Positions 52,523-60,125 of a stretch of 64,000 nucleotides of DNA are shown piece after piece. The DNA comes from Verrucomicrobiaceae bacterium (GTDB lineage Bacteria > Verrucomicrobiota > Verrucomicrobiia > Verrucomicrobiales > Akkermansiaceae). The notes beneath the pieces are model-generated. The model did no database searches. It saw only the letters and a program-made list of their open reading frames with translations, and was not told the origin of the DNA. The translations under genes and the position numbers were made by a program. The stretch lies in NCBI GenBank assembly GCA_027486655.1, contig JAIXOR010000086.1, positions 1 to 64,000 on the forward strand, given 5' to 3'. Each line of letters starts with the position of its first letter. The stretch's first letter is position 1.

Positions 52523-53128
52523 CTAAAACAACTCCTGCTGCGCCGAGGGCGGGCTGGGGCGGGCGAGGGGACTCGCGCAGTCCAACGGTGCGGACAACAA
52601 GGGCGACGATGGCGGAAGCAGCCGCAGGTCCGGGTTTTCAAGATAGGTCGGGATGCAATCCTCCGGCATCAGGAAGGGCATGCGATCGTGAATGCTTGCG
52701 ATCGGTCCGCAGGCGCTGGTGGTGATCATCGAGAAACACCGGCCGTGGTCCGCGTTCTCCTCCCAGATCCCGGCGGCCCAGAGGTAGGGGGCATCGGTCG
52801 GGTGCAGTTCGTGAGCCTGCTTGCGCCCGCCGGGTGCGTCCGACCATTCATAAAACCAGTCCATGGGAATCACACAGCGACGTTCGAGAAAGGCCTCGCG
52901 CCAGATCGCGGAGTCCAGTTTGTCCGCGCGGGTGTTGTTGATCGACGGATTGAAGGACCGATGGAAACCCCAGCGCATGGTGGCAATCTCGCCCCCGCCC
53001 AGAATCACCAATCCCGGATCCGACTTGCGGACCAGGGAGCGCACAAGATCGCGTGCAGCTTCCGAAACCTTCCCCGCGAGGGCGGCCGCTTCGCTGCGTT
53101 TGGGCTGGATGCGGTAGGCGTTGCACAT
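52523..53128 (-). CDS. SRAP-domain protein (YedK/HMCES type)
   Basis: A 201-residue SRAP protein. These enzymes form a covalent thiazolidine bond with abasic sites in single-stranded DNA, protecting the genome. The required Cys2 (MCNAY, exposed after Met removal), the NNTRAD stretch (64-69), Glu94 in DWFYEW and His147 in SIHDRMP are present. The start at 53128 is fixed by Cys2. The C-terminus is a Pro/Ser-rich tail. It is convergent with rsmH. Confidence 0.93.
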   Translation of the reverse strand: MCNAYRIQPKRSEAAALAGKVSEAARDLVRSLVRKSDPGLVILGGGEIATMRWGFHRSFNPSINNTRADKLDSAIWREAFLERRCVIPMDWFYEWSDAPGGRKQAHELHPTDAPYLWAAGIWEENADHGRCFSMITTSACGPIASIHDRMPFLMPEDCIPTYLENPDLRLLPPSSPLLSAPLDCASPLARPSPPSAQQELF

Positions 53129-53325
53129 GGCACTGAGGCAGTCTGCCTTGATTGCCTCGCGACGTCGATCCCGGATTCTCCTCGTCCCGCAGCTCCCCGC
53201 GATGTCGGGCAGCACCGGGAGCGGGAAAGTTTCGGCTTGTCGAGCTGTGGGGCGCTGGCCATTGTCCCGCCGCGTCGCGGGACGGGCTCCGTCACAGCGA
53301 TGCAAAAAGGGATACAAGTCCTTTC

Positions 53326-53398
53326 GCCGGCTTAGCTCAGTTGGTAGAGCAGCTGATTTGTAATCAGCAGGTCAACGGTTCGAGTCCGTTAGCCGGCT
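53326..53398 (+). tRNA. tRNA-Thr (anticodon TGT)
   Basis: A cloverleaf folds from GCCGGCT at 53326 to AGCCGGC plus discriminator T at 53398, followed by an encoded CCA at 53399-53401. The D-arm contains AGTTGGTA, the anticodon arm is GCTGA-TTTGTAA-TCAGC with anticodon TGT, and the T-loop is TTCGAGT. It stands immediately upstream of the type I restriction-modification island. Confidence 0.97.
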
Positions 53399-53770
53399 CC
53401 AGGACATCCCGCCCGTTTGCGGGCAGGAGGGATTGTCTCTTCAGGTTCCCTGGATTGGGGAGTGCCTGTGTCAAAATCGAAGATGGGAATCGCGGCTTGG
53501 ATTGAGTCGAAAAGCGGAGACCAGCCGATTGACGCGTGCTCAATGATGTCTTGGGCCCGGCTTGAATCTGAAAGTCCGTGTGACCCGCGTAATCCTTGGT
53601 CACAAAAACCCCTTATGATCCCTCTGGCGTGGTCGTCCTGAGTGTCTCTTGCCATGATTCGCCTTGAGGGTCGCCGGGCTCTCCTGATAGTTCATCGGGA
53701 CGGGAAGGGGACCTGGGTTTTTCGTTCCCTGCCCTTAAGTTGCCTCTGAAAACAGATCCGATCTTTTGAC
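53399..53770. other. Gene-free stretch between tRNA-Thr and hsdM
   Basis: About 370 bases. Just after the CCA there is a small inverted repeat (GCCCG TTTG CGGGC, about 53410-53424) that could help end the tRNA transcript. Minus-strand reading frames of 79 and 88 codons run through here into the tRNA gene and look spurious. No promoter for hsdM and no integrase remnant could be identified by eye. Confidence 0.5.
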
Positions 53771-55642
53771 ATGTCTCCAAGCACCGATTCCCAAAAACTC
53801 CTTTCCGAGGTTCCCTCCGATGGCAGTGCCATCGGCAATATCAAGCTCCGAGACATGCTTGGTTGGGATGAGGCGCGGTATCAGGCCGCCCGCCAATCGC
53901 TTCTTGACGAGGGGGTTCTCGCCACCGGCCGTGGCCGCGGTGGGTCCGTCGCTAGAACAGTGCTTCCCTCGGTCCCAAGGGCTTCCGCTCCCGCCGGAAA
54001 GTTCATGAATGCCAAGGAGCCTGCCTCCCAGCCACCTGCCGAGCTTCCATCTCCCACCATGCCCGCCAAGAAGAAAGCCAATGCTCCCGCTGCCGCGAAA
54101 ACCCTGGAAGCCCAGCTCTGGGACGCCGCAGACAAAATGCGCGGAGCCGTTCCGCCGACCGATTACATGCACGTCTGTCTCGGGCTGGTTTTCCTGCGCT
54201 ACCTTTCGGCCGCGTTCGAGCGGAAGGAAGCGGAACTGATCGCCACTCCCTATGCTCTGAAGGACGATCCGGAGGAGTATCAGGCGGACAACGTGTTCTG
54301 GGTGCCACTGGATGCCCGCTGGTCCTATCTTCAGGATTACGCCCGGTCGTCCGATATCGGGAAACGCCTCGATGAGGCCATGCGCTCGATTGAGAACTCC
54401 AACTCGGAACTCAAGGGCGTGCTGCCCAAGATCTTCGGCAAGGCGGATTTCAGCCCCCAGATGCTCGGCGGCTTGATCGACCATTTCACCAATCTCAACC
54501 TCAGCGGCACGCCGGAGGATTTCGACCTGCTCGGCCGGGTGTATGAGTTCTTCCTCGGCGAGTTCTCCGCGATGCAGGGCAAGGCCGGTGGCGAGCAATA
54601 CACCCCGCGTTCCATGGTGTCCCTGATGGTGGAAATGATCGAGCCGTTCCGCGGGCGCATTTATGACCCCTGCTGCGGCACGGGTGGCTTTTACGTTCAG
54701 TCGAACCGCTTCGTTCTGGCTCACGCCGGGCGGCTCGACGATGTCTCGGTGTATGGGCAGGAGCGGAATCCGGAAACCTACCGGCTCGCCCGCATGAACC
54801 TCGCCATCCGGGGCATCACCGGCGACCTCCGCTGGAACAATGAAGGCACCCTGCTCAAGGACGCCTTTCCGGACACCCGCTTCGATTCCATCCTCGCGAA
54901 TCCTCCCTTCAACATCAAGGAATGGGGCGGCGAGTTCCTGCGGGATGACGCCCGCTGGAAATTCGGCGTGCCGCCTCTCGGAAATGCCAACTACGCGTGG
55001 CTCCAGCACATTTACCACCATCTAGCGCCCACCGGCTACGCAGCGGTGATCCTCGCCAATGGCTCGATGAGCTCCACCAGCGGCGGCGAGGGCGAGATCC
55101 GCAAGGCGATGGTCGAGGGCGACGCCGTGGACTGCATGGTCGCCCTGCCGAATCAACTCTTCTTCGGCACCCAGATCCCCGTCTGCGTCTGGATCCTGGC
55201 AAAGGACAAGAGCGGCGGAAAGCACGGCACGCGGAAACTGCGCGACCGTCGCGGCGAGGTCTTGTTCCTCGATGCCCGCAAGTTGGGCTACATGGTCAAT
55301 CGCACTCAGAAAAACCTCGCCGATGAGGACATCGCCAAACTGGCCGATACCTACCACGCCTGGCGCGATGACTCTTCCATTCAAAATTCAAAATCCAAAA
55401 TTCAAAATTACCAGGACGTTTCCGGCTTCTGCAAATCCGCCAGTCTGGAGGAAATCCGTGCCCACGGTCATGTGCTCACCCCCGGCCGCTATGTCGGCGC
55501 GGAGGATGTGGAGGAGGACGATGAGGCGTTCGAGGAGAAGATGCCACGCCTTGTCGCCGCCCTGCGCGAACGATTCGCCAAGCGGGCGGTGCTGGAGAAG
55601 CAGGTGAACGCGAACCTGGAGGGTATGGGGTATGGCCGGTGA
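53771..55642 (+). CDS. hsdM: Type I restriction-modification methyltransferase subunit HsdM, with N-terminal winged-helix extension
   Basis: A 623-residue N6-adenine methyltransferase subunit. Residues 1-70 form a winged-helix-like extension (IGNIKLRDMLGWDEARYQ, then GRGRGGSV), followed by a Pro/Ala/Lys linker. The HsdM N-terminal helical domain begins about 110 (LEAQLWDAADKMRG). The SAM motif I is YDPCCGTGGFY (near 299) and the catalytic motif IV NPPFN (near 376). An in-frame run of AT-rich heptamers at 55379-55409 inserts a short N/S/K/Q-rich loop. An internal ATG at 54061 could start a form without the winged helix. It pairs with the hsdS and hsdR genes downstream. Confidence 0.95.
   Translation: MSPSTDSQKLLSEVPSDGSAIGNIKLRDMLGWDEARYQAARQSLLDEGVLATGRGRGGSVARTVLPSVPRASAPAGKFMNAKEPASQPPAELPSPTMPAKKKANAPAAAKTLEAQLWDAADKMRGAVPPTDYMHVCLGLVFLRYLSAAFERKEAELIATPYALKDDPEEYQADNVFWVPLDARWSYLQDYARSSDIGKRLDEAMRSIENSNSELKGVLPKIFGKADFSPQMLGGLIDHFTNLNLSGTPEDFDLLGRVYEFFLGEFSAMQGKAGGEQYTPRSMVSLMVEMIEPFRGRIYDPCCGTGGFYVQSNRFVLAHAGRLDDVSVYGQERNPETYRLARMNLAIRGITGDLRWNNEGTLLKDAFPDTRFDSILANPPFNIKEWGGEFLRDDARWKFGVPPLGNANYAWLQHIYHHLAPTGYAAVILANGSMSSTSGGEGEIRKAMVEGDAVDCMVALPNQLFFGTQIPVCVWILAKDKSGGKHGTRKLRDRRGEVLFLDARKLGYMVNRTQKNLADEDIAKLADTYHAWRDDSSIQNSKSKIQNYQDVSGFCKSASLEEIRAHGHVLTPGRYVGAEDVEEDDEAFEEKMPRLVAALRERFAKRAVLEKQVNANLEGMGYGR
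55379..55409 (+). repeat. In-frame AT-rich heptamer repeat inside hsdM
   Basis: Four tandem heptamers, ATTCAAA ATTCAAA and then ATCCAAA ATTCAAA, plus ATT, stand out as AT-rich in a GC-rich gene. They code for a short polar insertion (QNSKSKIQN) between DDSS and YQDVSG. Such ATTCAAA-type arrays are found as dispersed intergenic repeats in some bacteria; here the array is inside a gene and keeps the frame. Confidence 0.8.
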
Positions 55643-55750
55643 ATCAGGGCAAAAAGAAACCCCGGACCCTGGCACCGCCGCAAAGGACGGGAGAAGGGCA
55701 CCCGGGGTGCACACCGGAAGGATCCACGAAGGTTGACCCAAACGCAAGGA
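55643..55750. other. Junction between hsdM and the Abi-type gene
   Basis: A non-coding junction with a small hairpin GCACC-CGG-GGTGC at 55698-55710. The bases just after the hsdM stop include an ATG overlapping that stop (ATGGCCGGTGA), equivalent to the true hsdS start at 56708, but this frame ends after about 34 codons with no resemblance to HsdS. Confidence 0.4.
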
Positions 55751-56443
55751 ATGAACCCGACTTTTTTTGACAAAATCCAGCCAGCCCTCGCTGTCGAGCG
55801 GCTGGATGCCTATCGTCAGGATCAGGCGGAACCCCGGGTTGCCCTTGCCCGCTACCTTTGGAACATGGCGCTTTGCGAGTCTCTTTACTCTCCGTTGCAA
55901 ATGGTCGAAATCGCCCTGCGCAACGCGCTTCAACGCTCCTTGGAAACCCACTTCCGCTCACCGCATTGGTACGACGTGCCTGCCTGCTGGCATCTGCTCA
56001 CCACCACCCAGAAAAGCCAGATCGACGAGGCTAAGCAAAACCTGGCACGACAAAATAAACCCCTTTCCCCGGGACGGATCGTGGCCGAGCTGACCTTCGG
56101 ATTCTGGACTGCGTTTTTCAACAAGCGCTCCGCTCAAAGCCGGGACATCATCCAGCTGACCGCACGGGTTTTCAACGCTGCGCCCAAGTCCCAACGAGAC
56201 ATCCGCTCCTTGAACCACCGTCTCACTCTCCTGCGCGAGCTCCGCAACCGAGTCTTCCATCACGAGCGCATCATCCACTGGAGGGATCTCGACACCCGCC
56301 ATTCAGCCATGCTCGAAACCGTCGGCTGGATATCCACCGAATTGCGCGAGTTGGCCATCGTCTTGGACCGTTTTCCTGCCATGAGAACCGCGGGTATCCA
56401 ACCATGGCTCGCCAAACTTCAAAACCATTGGCCAACACCATGA
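55751..56443 (+). CDS. Abi-family HEPN-type protein
   Basis: A 230-residue helical protein of the Abi_2-like (abortive infection) group. It has WNMALCESLYSPLQMVEIALRN (split across helix 2), FWTAFFNKR and RELRNRVFHHERII near 170-183. The RNRVFHH segment fits the R-x4-6-H motif of HEPN ribonucleases, so RNA cleavage on phage infection is plausible. The ATG at 55751 directly follows AAGGA, a good ribosome-binding site for this genome. It sits between hsdM and hsdS in the same direction, flanked by a hairpin element and a duplicated hsdM end, suggesting it was inserted into a pre-existing restriction operon. Confidence 0.78.
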   Translation: MNPTFFDKIQPALAVERLDAYRQDQAEPRVALARYLWNMALCESLYSPLQMVEIALRNALQRSLETHFRSPHWYDVPACWHLLTTTQKSQIDEAKQNLARQNKPLSPGRIVAELTFGFWTAFFNKRSAQSRDIIQLTARVFNAAPKSQRDIRSLNHRLTLLRELRNRVFHHERIIHWRDLDTRHSAMLETVGWISTELRELAIVLDRFPAMRTAGIQPWLAKLQNHWPTP

Positions 56444-56600
56444 AACGAAATCTCAGCACCAACGGTGCGATACATCTCAGTCGAGGGCAACGCCCTGGGT
56501 TGGGGTCGTTAGATGATCCACCCCTGAAGGGACGGCATAGGCTTTATCCCGCTTTTTCGGGACTCGGGACTTTTTTGGACACGAGACCCAAAGTGCTGTC
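56444..56600. repeat. Multi-hairpin intergenic element
   Basis: Directly after the Abi stop there are four small hairpins in a row: GCACC-AAC-GGTGC (56456-56468), GGGC-AAC-GCCC (56485-56495), CCC-TGAA-GGG (about 56522-56531) and TCCCG-CTTTTT-CGGGA (56547-56562). Two share the same AAC loop. The pattern resembles dispersed palindromic repeats in planctomycete and verrucomicrobial genomes and may double as a terminator or RNA-stability element. No other copy is in the window apart from the similar hairpin at 55698-55710. Confidence 0.6.
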
Positions 56601-56652
56601 ACGGGCCAGCTCAGTTTTTTGCCCGCTTGGGACGGAAGAAAAGAGCCGCAAC

Positions 56653-56718
56653 GCCACGCGGGCGGTGCTGAAGAAGCAGGTGAATGCGAACATGGAGGGC
56701 ATGGCGTATGGAGGGTGA
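56653..56718 (+). repeat. Second, diverged copy of the hsdM 3' end
   Basis: These 66 bases match the last 66 bases of hsdM (55577-55642) at most positions, with about nine differences. They encode RAVLKKQVNANMEGMAYGG versus RAVLEKQVNANLEGMGYGR, both ending in a stop. The start codon of hsdS (56708) lies inside this copy, overlapping the stop as ATGGAGGGTGA, which is probably the ancestral hsdM-hsdS junction. It has no upstream coding connection. Confidence 0.85.
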
Positions 56719-58021
56719 GTGGGAAAGTGTTTCTCTTCGAGAAGCAGGCGTGACCTTGATAGACTGCGATCATCGCACACCGCCTGCTGCGGTTTCCGGC
56801 TATCCTTACGTTGCCATTCCGCAACTCAAAGAAGGCCGCCTCGCTCTTTCCGACGTGCGTCGAATTTCACACGAGCACTTTGTGGAATGGACTCGAAAGG
56901 CCAAACCCCAAAATCACGACGTAATTCTCTCACGACGGTGCAACCCCGGAGAAACGGCCTACGTTCCAGAGGGAATCGAATGCGCTCTTGGTCAAAATCT
57001 TGTTCTTCTGCGTAGCGATGGGCGAAGGCTGCACCCGCCGTTTTTGCGATGGCTTGTTCGTGGACCTGATTGGTGGGAGCAAGTAGGCAAGTTCATCAAT
57101 GTTGGCGCGGTCTTTGAGAGTTTGAGATGCGCAGACATCCCAAATTTCATTTTACCCATTCCACGCCTCCCCGAGCAAAAAGCCATCGCCCACGTCCTCG
57201 GCACGCTCGACGACCTGATCGAGCTGAACCGGGAGACCAACGAGATTTTGGAGGAGATGGCGCGGGCCTTGTTCAAGAGCTGGTTCGTGGACTTCGACCC
57301 GGTCCGCGCCAAACTCGAAGGCCGCCCACCCGCAGGCATGGACGCCGCCACCGCCGCGCTGTTCCCGGATCACTTCCAAGACTCGGAATTGGGGCAGATC
57401 CCGAAGGGGTGGGAGGTTGGAAAGGTGAGTGACCTTGCCACTCTCGGTCGTGTCGCCGTGAATCCTGGAAGACATCCGGAAGAGTTTTTCGATCATTACA
57501 GCCTTCCGGCATTTGACGATGGCCGGAACCCTAAAACAGAAATCGGTAGTGCCATCATGAGTAACAAGTTTCTTGTTGAGCCGGACTCGGTGCTATTGTC
57601 GAAGTTGAATCCTCACATCCCACGCGTGTGGCTGCCCGACCTGAACGCAGAGCGTCGTTCGGTTTGTTCAACAGAGTTCATGGTGGCGCGAGCTAATGCG
57701 GAAGCTTCACGGGAATATCTGTTCTCGCTTTTCACAAACTCCTACTTCGAGAGCATCTATGGGACTTTGGTTTCCGGAACCACTGGCAGTCACCAAAGGA
57801 TCAGTCCAGATAGTTTCATCGCAATGCAGGTCGTCACTCCACCTGTCACATTGATCAAAGCCTTCACAGATTTGGTCAGGCCGCTGTTTGACACCATCCA
57901 CTCCAATCTCCGCGAATCCCGCGACCTCGCCACCCTGCGCGATACGCTGCTGCCGAAGTTGTTGAGCGGGGAGTTGAGCGTGCGTGAATTGCAGGATTGT
58001 CATCAGCCCAAAACGAACTAG
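56708..58021 (+). CDS. hsdS: Type I restriction-modification specificity subunit HsdS
   Basis: A 437-residue DNA-recognition subunit with two target-recognition domains and two conserved spacers. TRD1 spans about 1-150 (ends FILPIPRLPEQKAIAHVL). The central conserved helix is LDDLIELNRETNEILEEMARALFKSWFVDFDPV. TRD2 spans about 225-385 (starts GWEVGKVSDL), and the C-terminal conserved helix includes LRESRDLATLRDTLLPKLLSGEL. Each TRD reads half of a bipartite target that cannot be predicted here. The start overlaps the duplicated hsdM tail. TRD-coding DNA is less GC-rich than its neighbours, typical of horizontally reassorted hsdS. Confidence 0.95.
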   Translation: MEGEWESVSLREAGVTLIDCDHRTPPAAVSGYPYVAIPQLKEGRLALSDVRRISHEHFVEWTRKAKPQNHDVILSRRCNPGETAYVPEGIECALGQNLVLLRSDGRRLHPPFLRWLVRGPDWWEQVGKFINVGAVFESLRCADIPNFILPIPRLPEQKAIAHVLGTLDDLIELNRETNEILEEMARALFKSWFVDFDPVRAKLEGRPPAGMDAATAALFPDHFQDSELGQIPKGWEVGKVSDLATLGRVAVNPGRHPEEFFDHYSLPAFDDGRNPKTEIGSAIMSNKFLVEPDSVLLSKLNPHIPRVWLPDLNAERRSVCSTEFMVARANAEASREYLFSLFTNSYFESIYGTLVSGTTGSHQRISPDSFIAMQVVTPPVTLIKAFTDLVRPLFDTIHSNLRESRDLATLRDTLLPKLLSGELSVRELQDCHQPKTN

Positions 58022-58038
58022 GATAAAATTTACAGACC

Positions 58039-59250
58039 ATGATCGATACACTCAAAATTGATTCATTCAAATCCATCGAAAAAGTCGAGCTTGAGCTTGG
58101 GCAAGTGAATGTATTCGTGGGGGCCAATGGGAGTGGGAAAAGCAACCTCCTTGAAGCACTTGGCGTTCTGTCCGCTGCGGCTGACGGAAAAGTCAACGAT
58201 CTGGTGTTGCTCCAGCGGGGAGTGCGTCCCGGCGTGCCGAAGCTTTACAAGTCTGCATTTCCATCCAAAGCGGTTGGAGGTGCAGCATCCAGCACGCACA
58301 TCCGTTTTGAAGCTTGGTCTGGGAAAGCCGAATATGCGGTTTCTCTCAACAATCCACTCGAAGACCCGAGTCCGGCGTGGAGGTTCAAGCATGAACTGTG
58401 GCAGGATGGAGCAAGAAAGCTGGTGGGAACCTCTCCGGCCAAGCGCAGCGCGGAGAAACTGGTAGCGGCAAATCCTGAGAATGGGCTGGCGGCCTTGAGG
58501 GCAGTGACGTTGATGGCTAACGATCCAGCATTGCTGCTGCTCAAAGCCCTTCAATCCTATGTGATCTATTCGCCAACCACGCCGGTGCTTCGAGGGATCG
58601 CCCAGGAAAACCAACCGAGACACCCGGTCGGGCTATCCGGCGGCCAGTTGCCGGATGCGGTGCGCGAGTTGATGCTGAGCCGCGCCGAGAGTCCCCATGC
58701 AAAACGGGTGGTTCAAGAAGCACTTGAATTGATCGATTGGGCCAAGGGCTTTGGAAGTGCCCAATCATCGACCATGCCACTTTCTCCCGCTGCTGCAGCA
58801 TCTCCGCGCGTCATCAAGTTCACGGATCGCTTCATGCGTGAGGGCAGGAATGTTTTATCTGGATATGATGCGAGCGAGGGAGCGTTGTTCATCCTGTTTC
58901 TCGCCGTGCTCGCCGCTCATTCACGCAGCCCCCAGCTTCTTGCAGTGGACAATGCGGATCATGGGCTGAACCCAAGACTGGCCAGATCGCTCGTTAGCAA
59001 GCTCTGTGGCTGGGTCACCGAAAACCCCGAGCAGCGGCAATTTCTGCTGACGACTCACAATCCTCTCGTGCTCGACGGGCTGCCTCTGCAAGATGACCGG
59101 GTGCGTCTTTTTACCGTGGCGAGGACAAATACCGGGAGGACCGTCGTTCGGCGTGTCGATATCCAAAAACTGGCCGAAAAAGCCAAAGGTGGCTGGACCT
59201 TGTCCCGGCTTTGGGTGGCTGGTGATCTCGGGGGGGTGCCCAATGTCTGA
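58039..59250 (+). CDS. ABC/OLD-like AAA ATPase of a two-gene defence-type cassette
   Basis: A 403-residue ATPase with Walker A FVGANGSGKSN (28-35), a C-loop-like GLSGGQLPDAV, and a variant Walker B LLAVDNADHGLNPRLA, where the acidic residue after Asp is Asn. LLTTHNPLVLDGL follows in place of the usual switch His motif. This is the SMC/ABC-like AAA_21 group found in RloA, OLD and PARIS AriA proteins. It lies 17 bases after hsdS and overlaps the TOPRIM-like gene by 8 bases, so the two are a likely functional unit embedded in the restriction operon. The precise family is uncertain. Confidence 0.82.
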   Translation: MIDTLKIDSFKSIEKVELELGQVNVFVGANGSGKSNLLEALGVLSAAADGKVNDLVLLQRGVRPGVPKLYKSAFPSKAVGGAASSTHIRFEAWSGKAEYAVSLNNPLEDPSPAWRFKHELWQDGARKLVGTSPAKRSAEKLVAANPENGLAALRAVTLMANDPALLLLKALQSYVIYSPTTPVLRGIAQENQPRHPVGLSGGQLPDAVRELMLSRAESPHAKRVVQEALELIDWAKGFGSAQSSTMPLSPAAAASPRVIKFTDRFMREGRNVLSGYDASEGALFILFLAVLAAHSRSPQLLAVDNADHGLNPRLARSLVSKLCGWVTENPEQRQFLLTTHNPLVLDGLPLQDDRVRLFTVARTNTGRTVVRRVDIQKLAEKAKGGWTLSRLWVAGDLGGVPNV

Positions 59251-59968
59251 TCTGCTGCGCATTGGATTTGCGGTAGAGGGAAGCACCGATCTGGTGATGC
59301 TCGAGGCTGCTGTGTCAGCGATCCTACCCGGGATAGAATTGGAGATCGTCAGGCTTAAGCCAGAAGTTTCTGATTCGTTTGTAGCAATGGCAGGCACGAC
59401 CGGGCTTGGCTGGCCTGGAGTGTATCGATGGTGTCTTGAAACCGTCGAAAAGGGTGGAGGCTCGATGAGCGGCGGTCCAGTTCTTGAAAGTCTGGATGCC
59501 GTTGTGGTCCAGTTGGACGCTGATGTTGCTGCGGCAACATACGAACAAGGACACATTGAGGATGATACGGGTGATCTGCCATGTGAGCATGATTGTCCCC
59601 CGGCTGAGGCCACGACTGATGCACTGAGAATCGTTCTTCTCCGCTGGTTGGGCGAGGAGACTGAACCCAAGAAGCTGGCAATCTGCATGCCATCCAAGTC
59701 ATTGGAAACTTGGATGCTGGCGGCGTTTTATCCGTCGGATCCAATCGTGAAATCAGGAGCTTTGGAGTGCCGGGGCAACCCTGAACGGTTGCTTTCAGGC
59801 AAGCCTTTGAAAGGGCGATTGGTCAGTGGGAAGCACAAGAATTTCGACATGTATCGAGATCGTTCCGCTGAATTTGCGCAGAAATGGGAATGGGTGGAAA
59901 ATAAGTGTGCCCATGCAAAGCGATTTGCTGCGGAGCTTCGGACGGCAGTTGCCAGTAACGGCGAATGA
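59243..59968 (+). CDS. TOPRIM-like (DUF4276-type) partner protein
   Basis: A 241-residue protein. Glu12 in GFAVEGSTD, the D-x-D pair Asp92/Asp94 in VVVQLDADV, and Glu155 in PSKSLETWML are arranged as in TOPRIM folds of nuclease partners such as DUF4276, DUF4435 and RloB-type proteins. ATPase-TOPRIM gene pairs (for example PARIS AriA-AriB, OLD systems) act as phage defence, with the TOPRIM part as nuclease. Family identity by eye is tentative. The ATG at 59243 overlaps the ATPase stop, implying coupled translation. The DNA is noticeably more AT-rich towards its 3' end than the core genes. Confidence 0.68.
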   Translation: MSDLLRIGFAVEGSTDLVMLEAAVSAILPGIELEIVRLKPEVSDSFVAMAGTTGLGWPGVYRWCLETVEKGGGSMSGGPVLESLDAVVVQLDADVAAATYEQGHIEDDTGDLPCEHDCPPAEATTDALRIVLLRWLGEETEPKKLAICMPSKSLETWMLAAFYPSDPIVKSGALECRGNPERLLSGKPLKGRLVSGKHKNFDMYRDRSAEFAQKWEWVENKCAHAKRFAAELRTAVASNGE

Positions 59969-60125
59969 CCTCCCGATTTTTATGAACCCAGATAATAAAA
60001 AAAAGAGGCAACGCTTTCCGACCCACCTCATTGCTGAAGTCGATCGTTGGCCGAGCCTCCGGGGGCACTGTGCCAGCGTTTCTGATTTCGACAAGAATTT
60101 TCAATCAACATAGAACCATTGCCCC
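59969..60125. other. AT-rich junction before hsdR
   Basis: A non-coding junction containing a run of eight A within AATAAAAAAAAGAGG (about 59994-60008). A 43-codon frame from 59982 is too short and featureless to call a gene. The hsdR start follows after a purine-poor stretch without an obvious ribosome-binding site. Confidence 0.4.

Noticed and set aside
53389..53655. 88-codon minus-strand frame beside tRNA-Thr
   Set aside because: It runs into the tRNA gene, has no family match or ribosome-binding site, and is probably spurious.
59982..60113. 43-codon frame before hsdR
   Set aside because: Too short, with a poly-A start region, no ribosome-binding site and no similarity to known small defence proteins.
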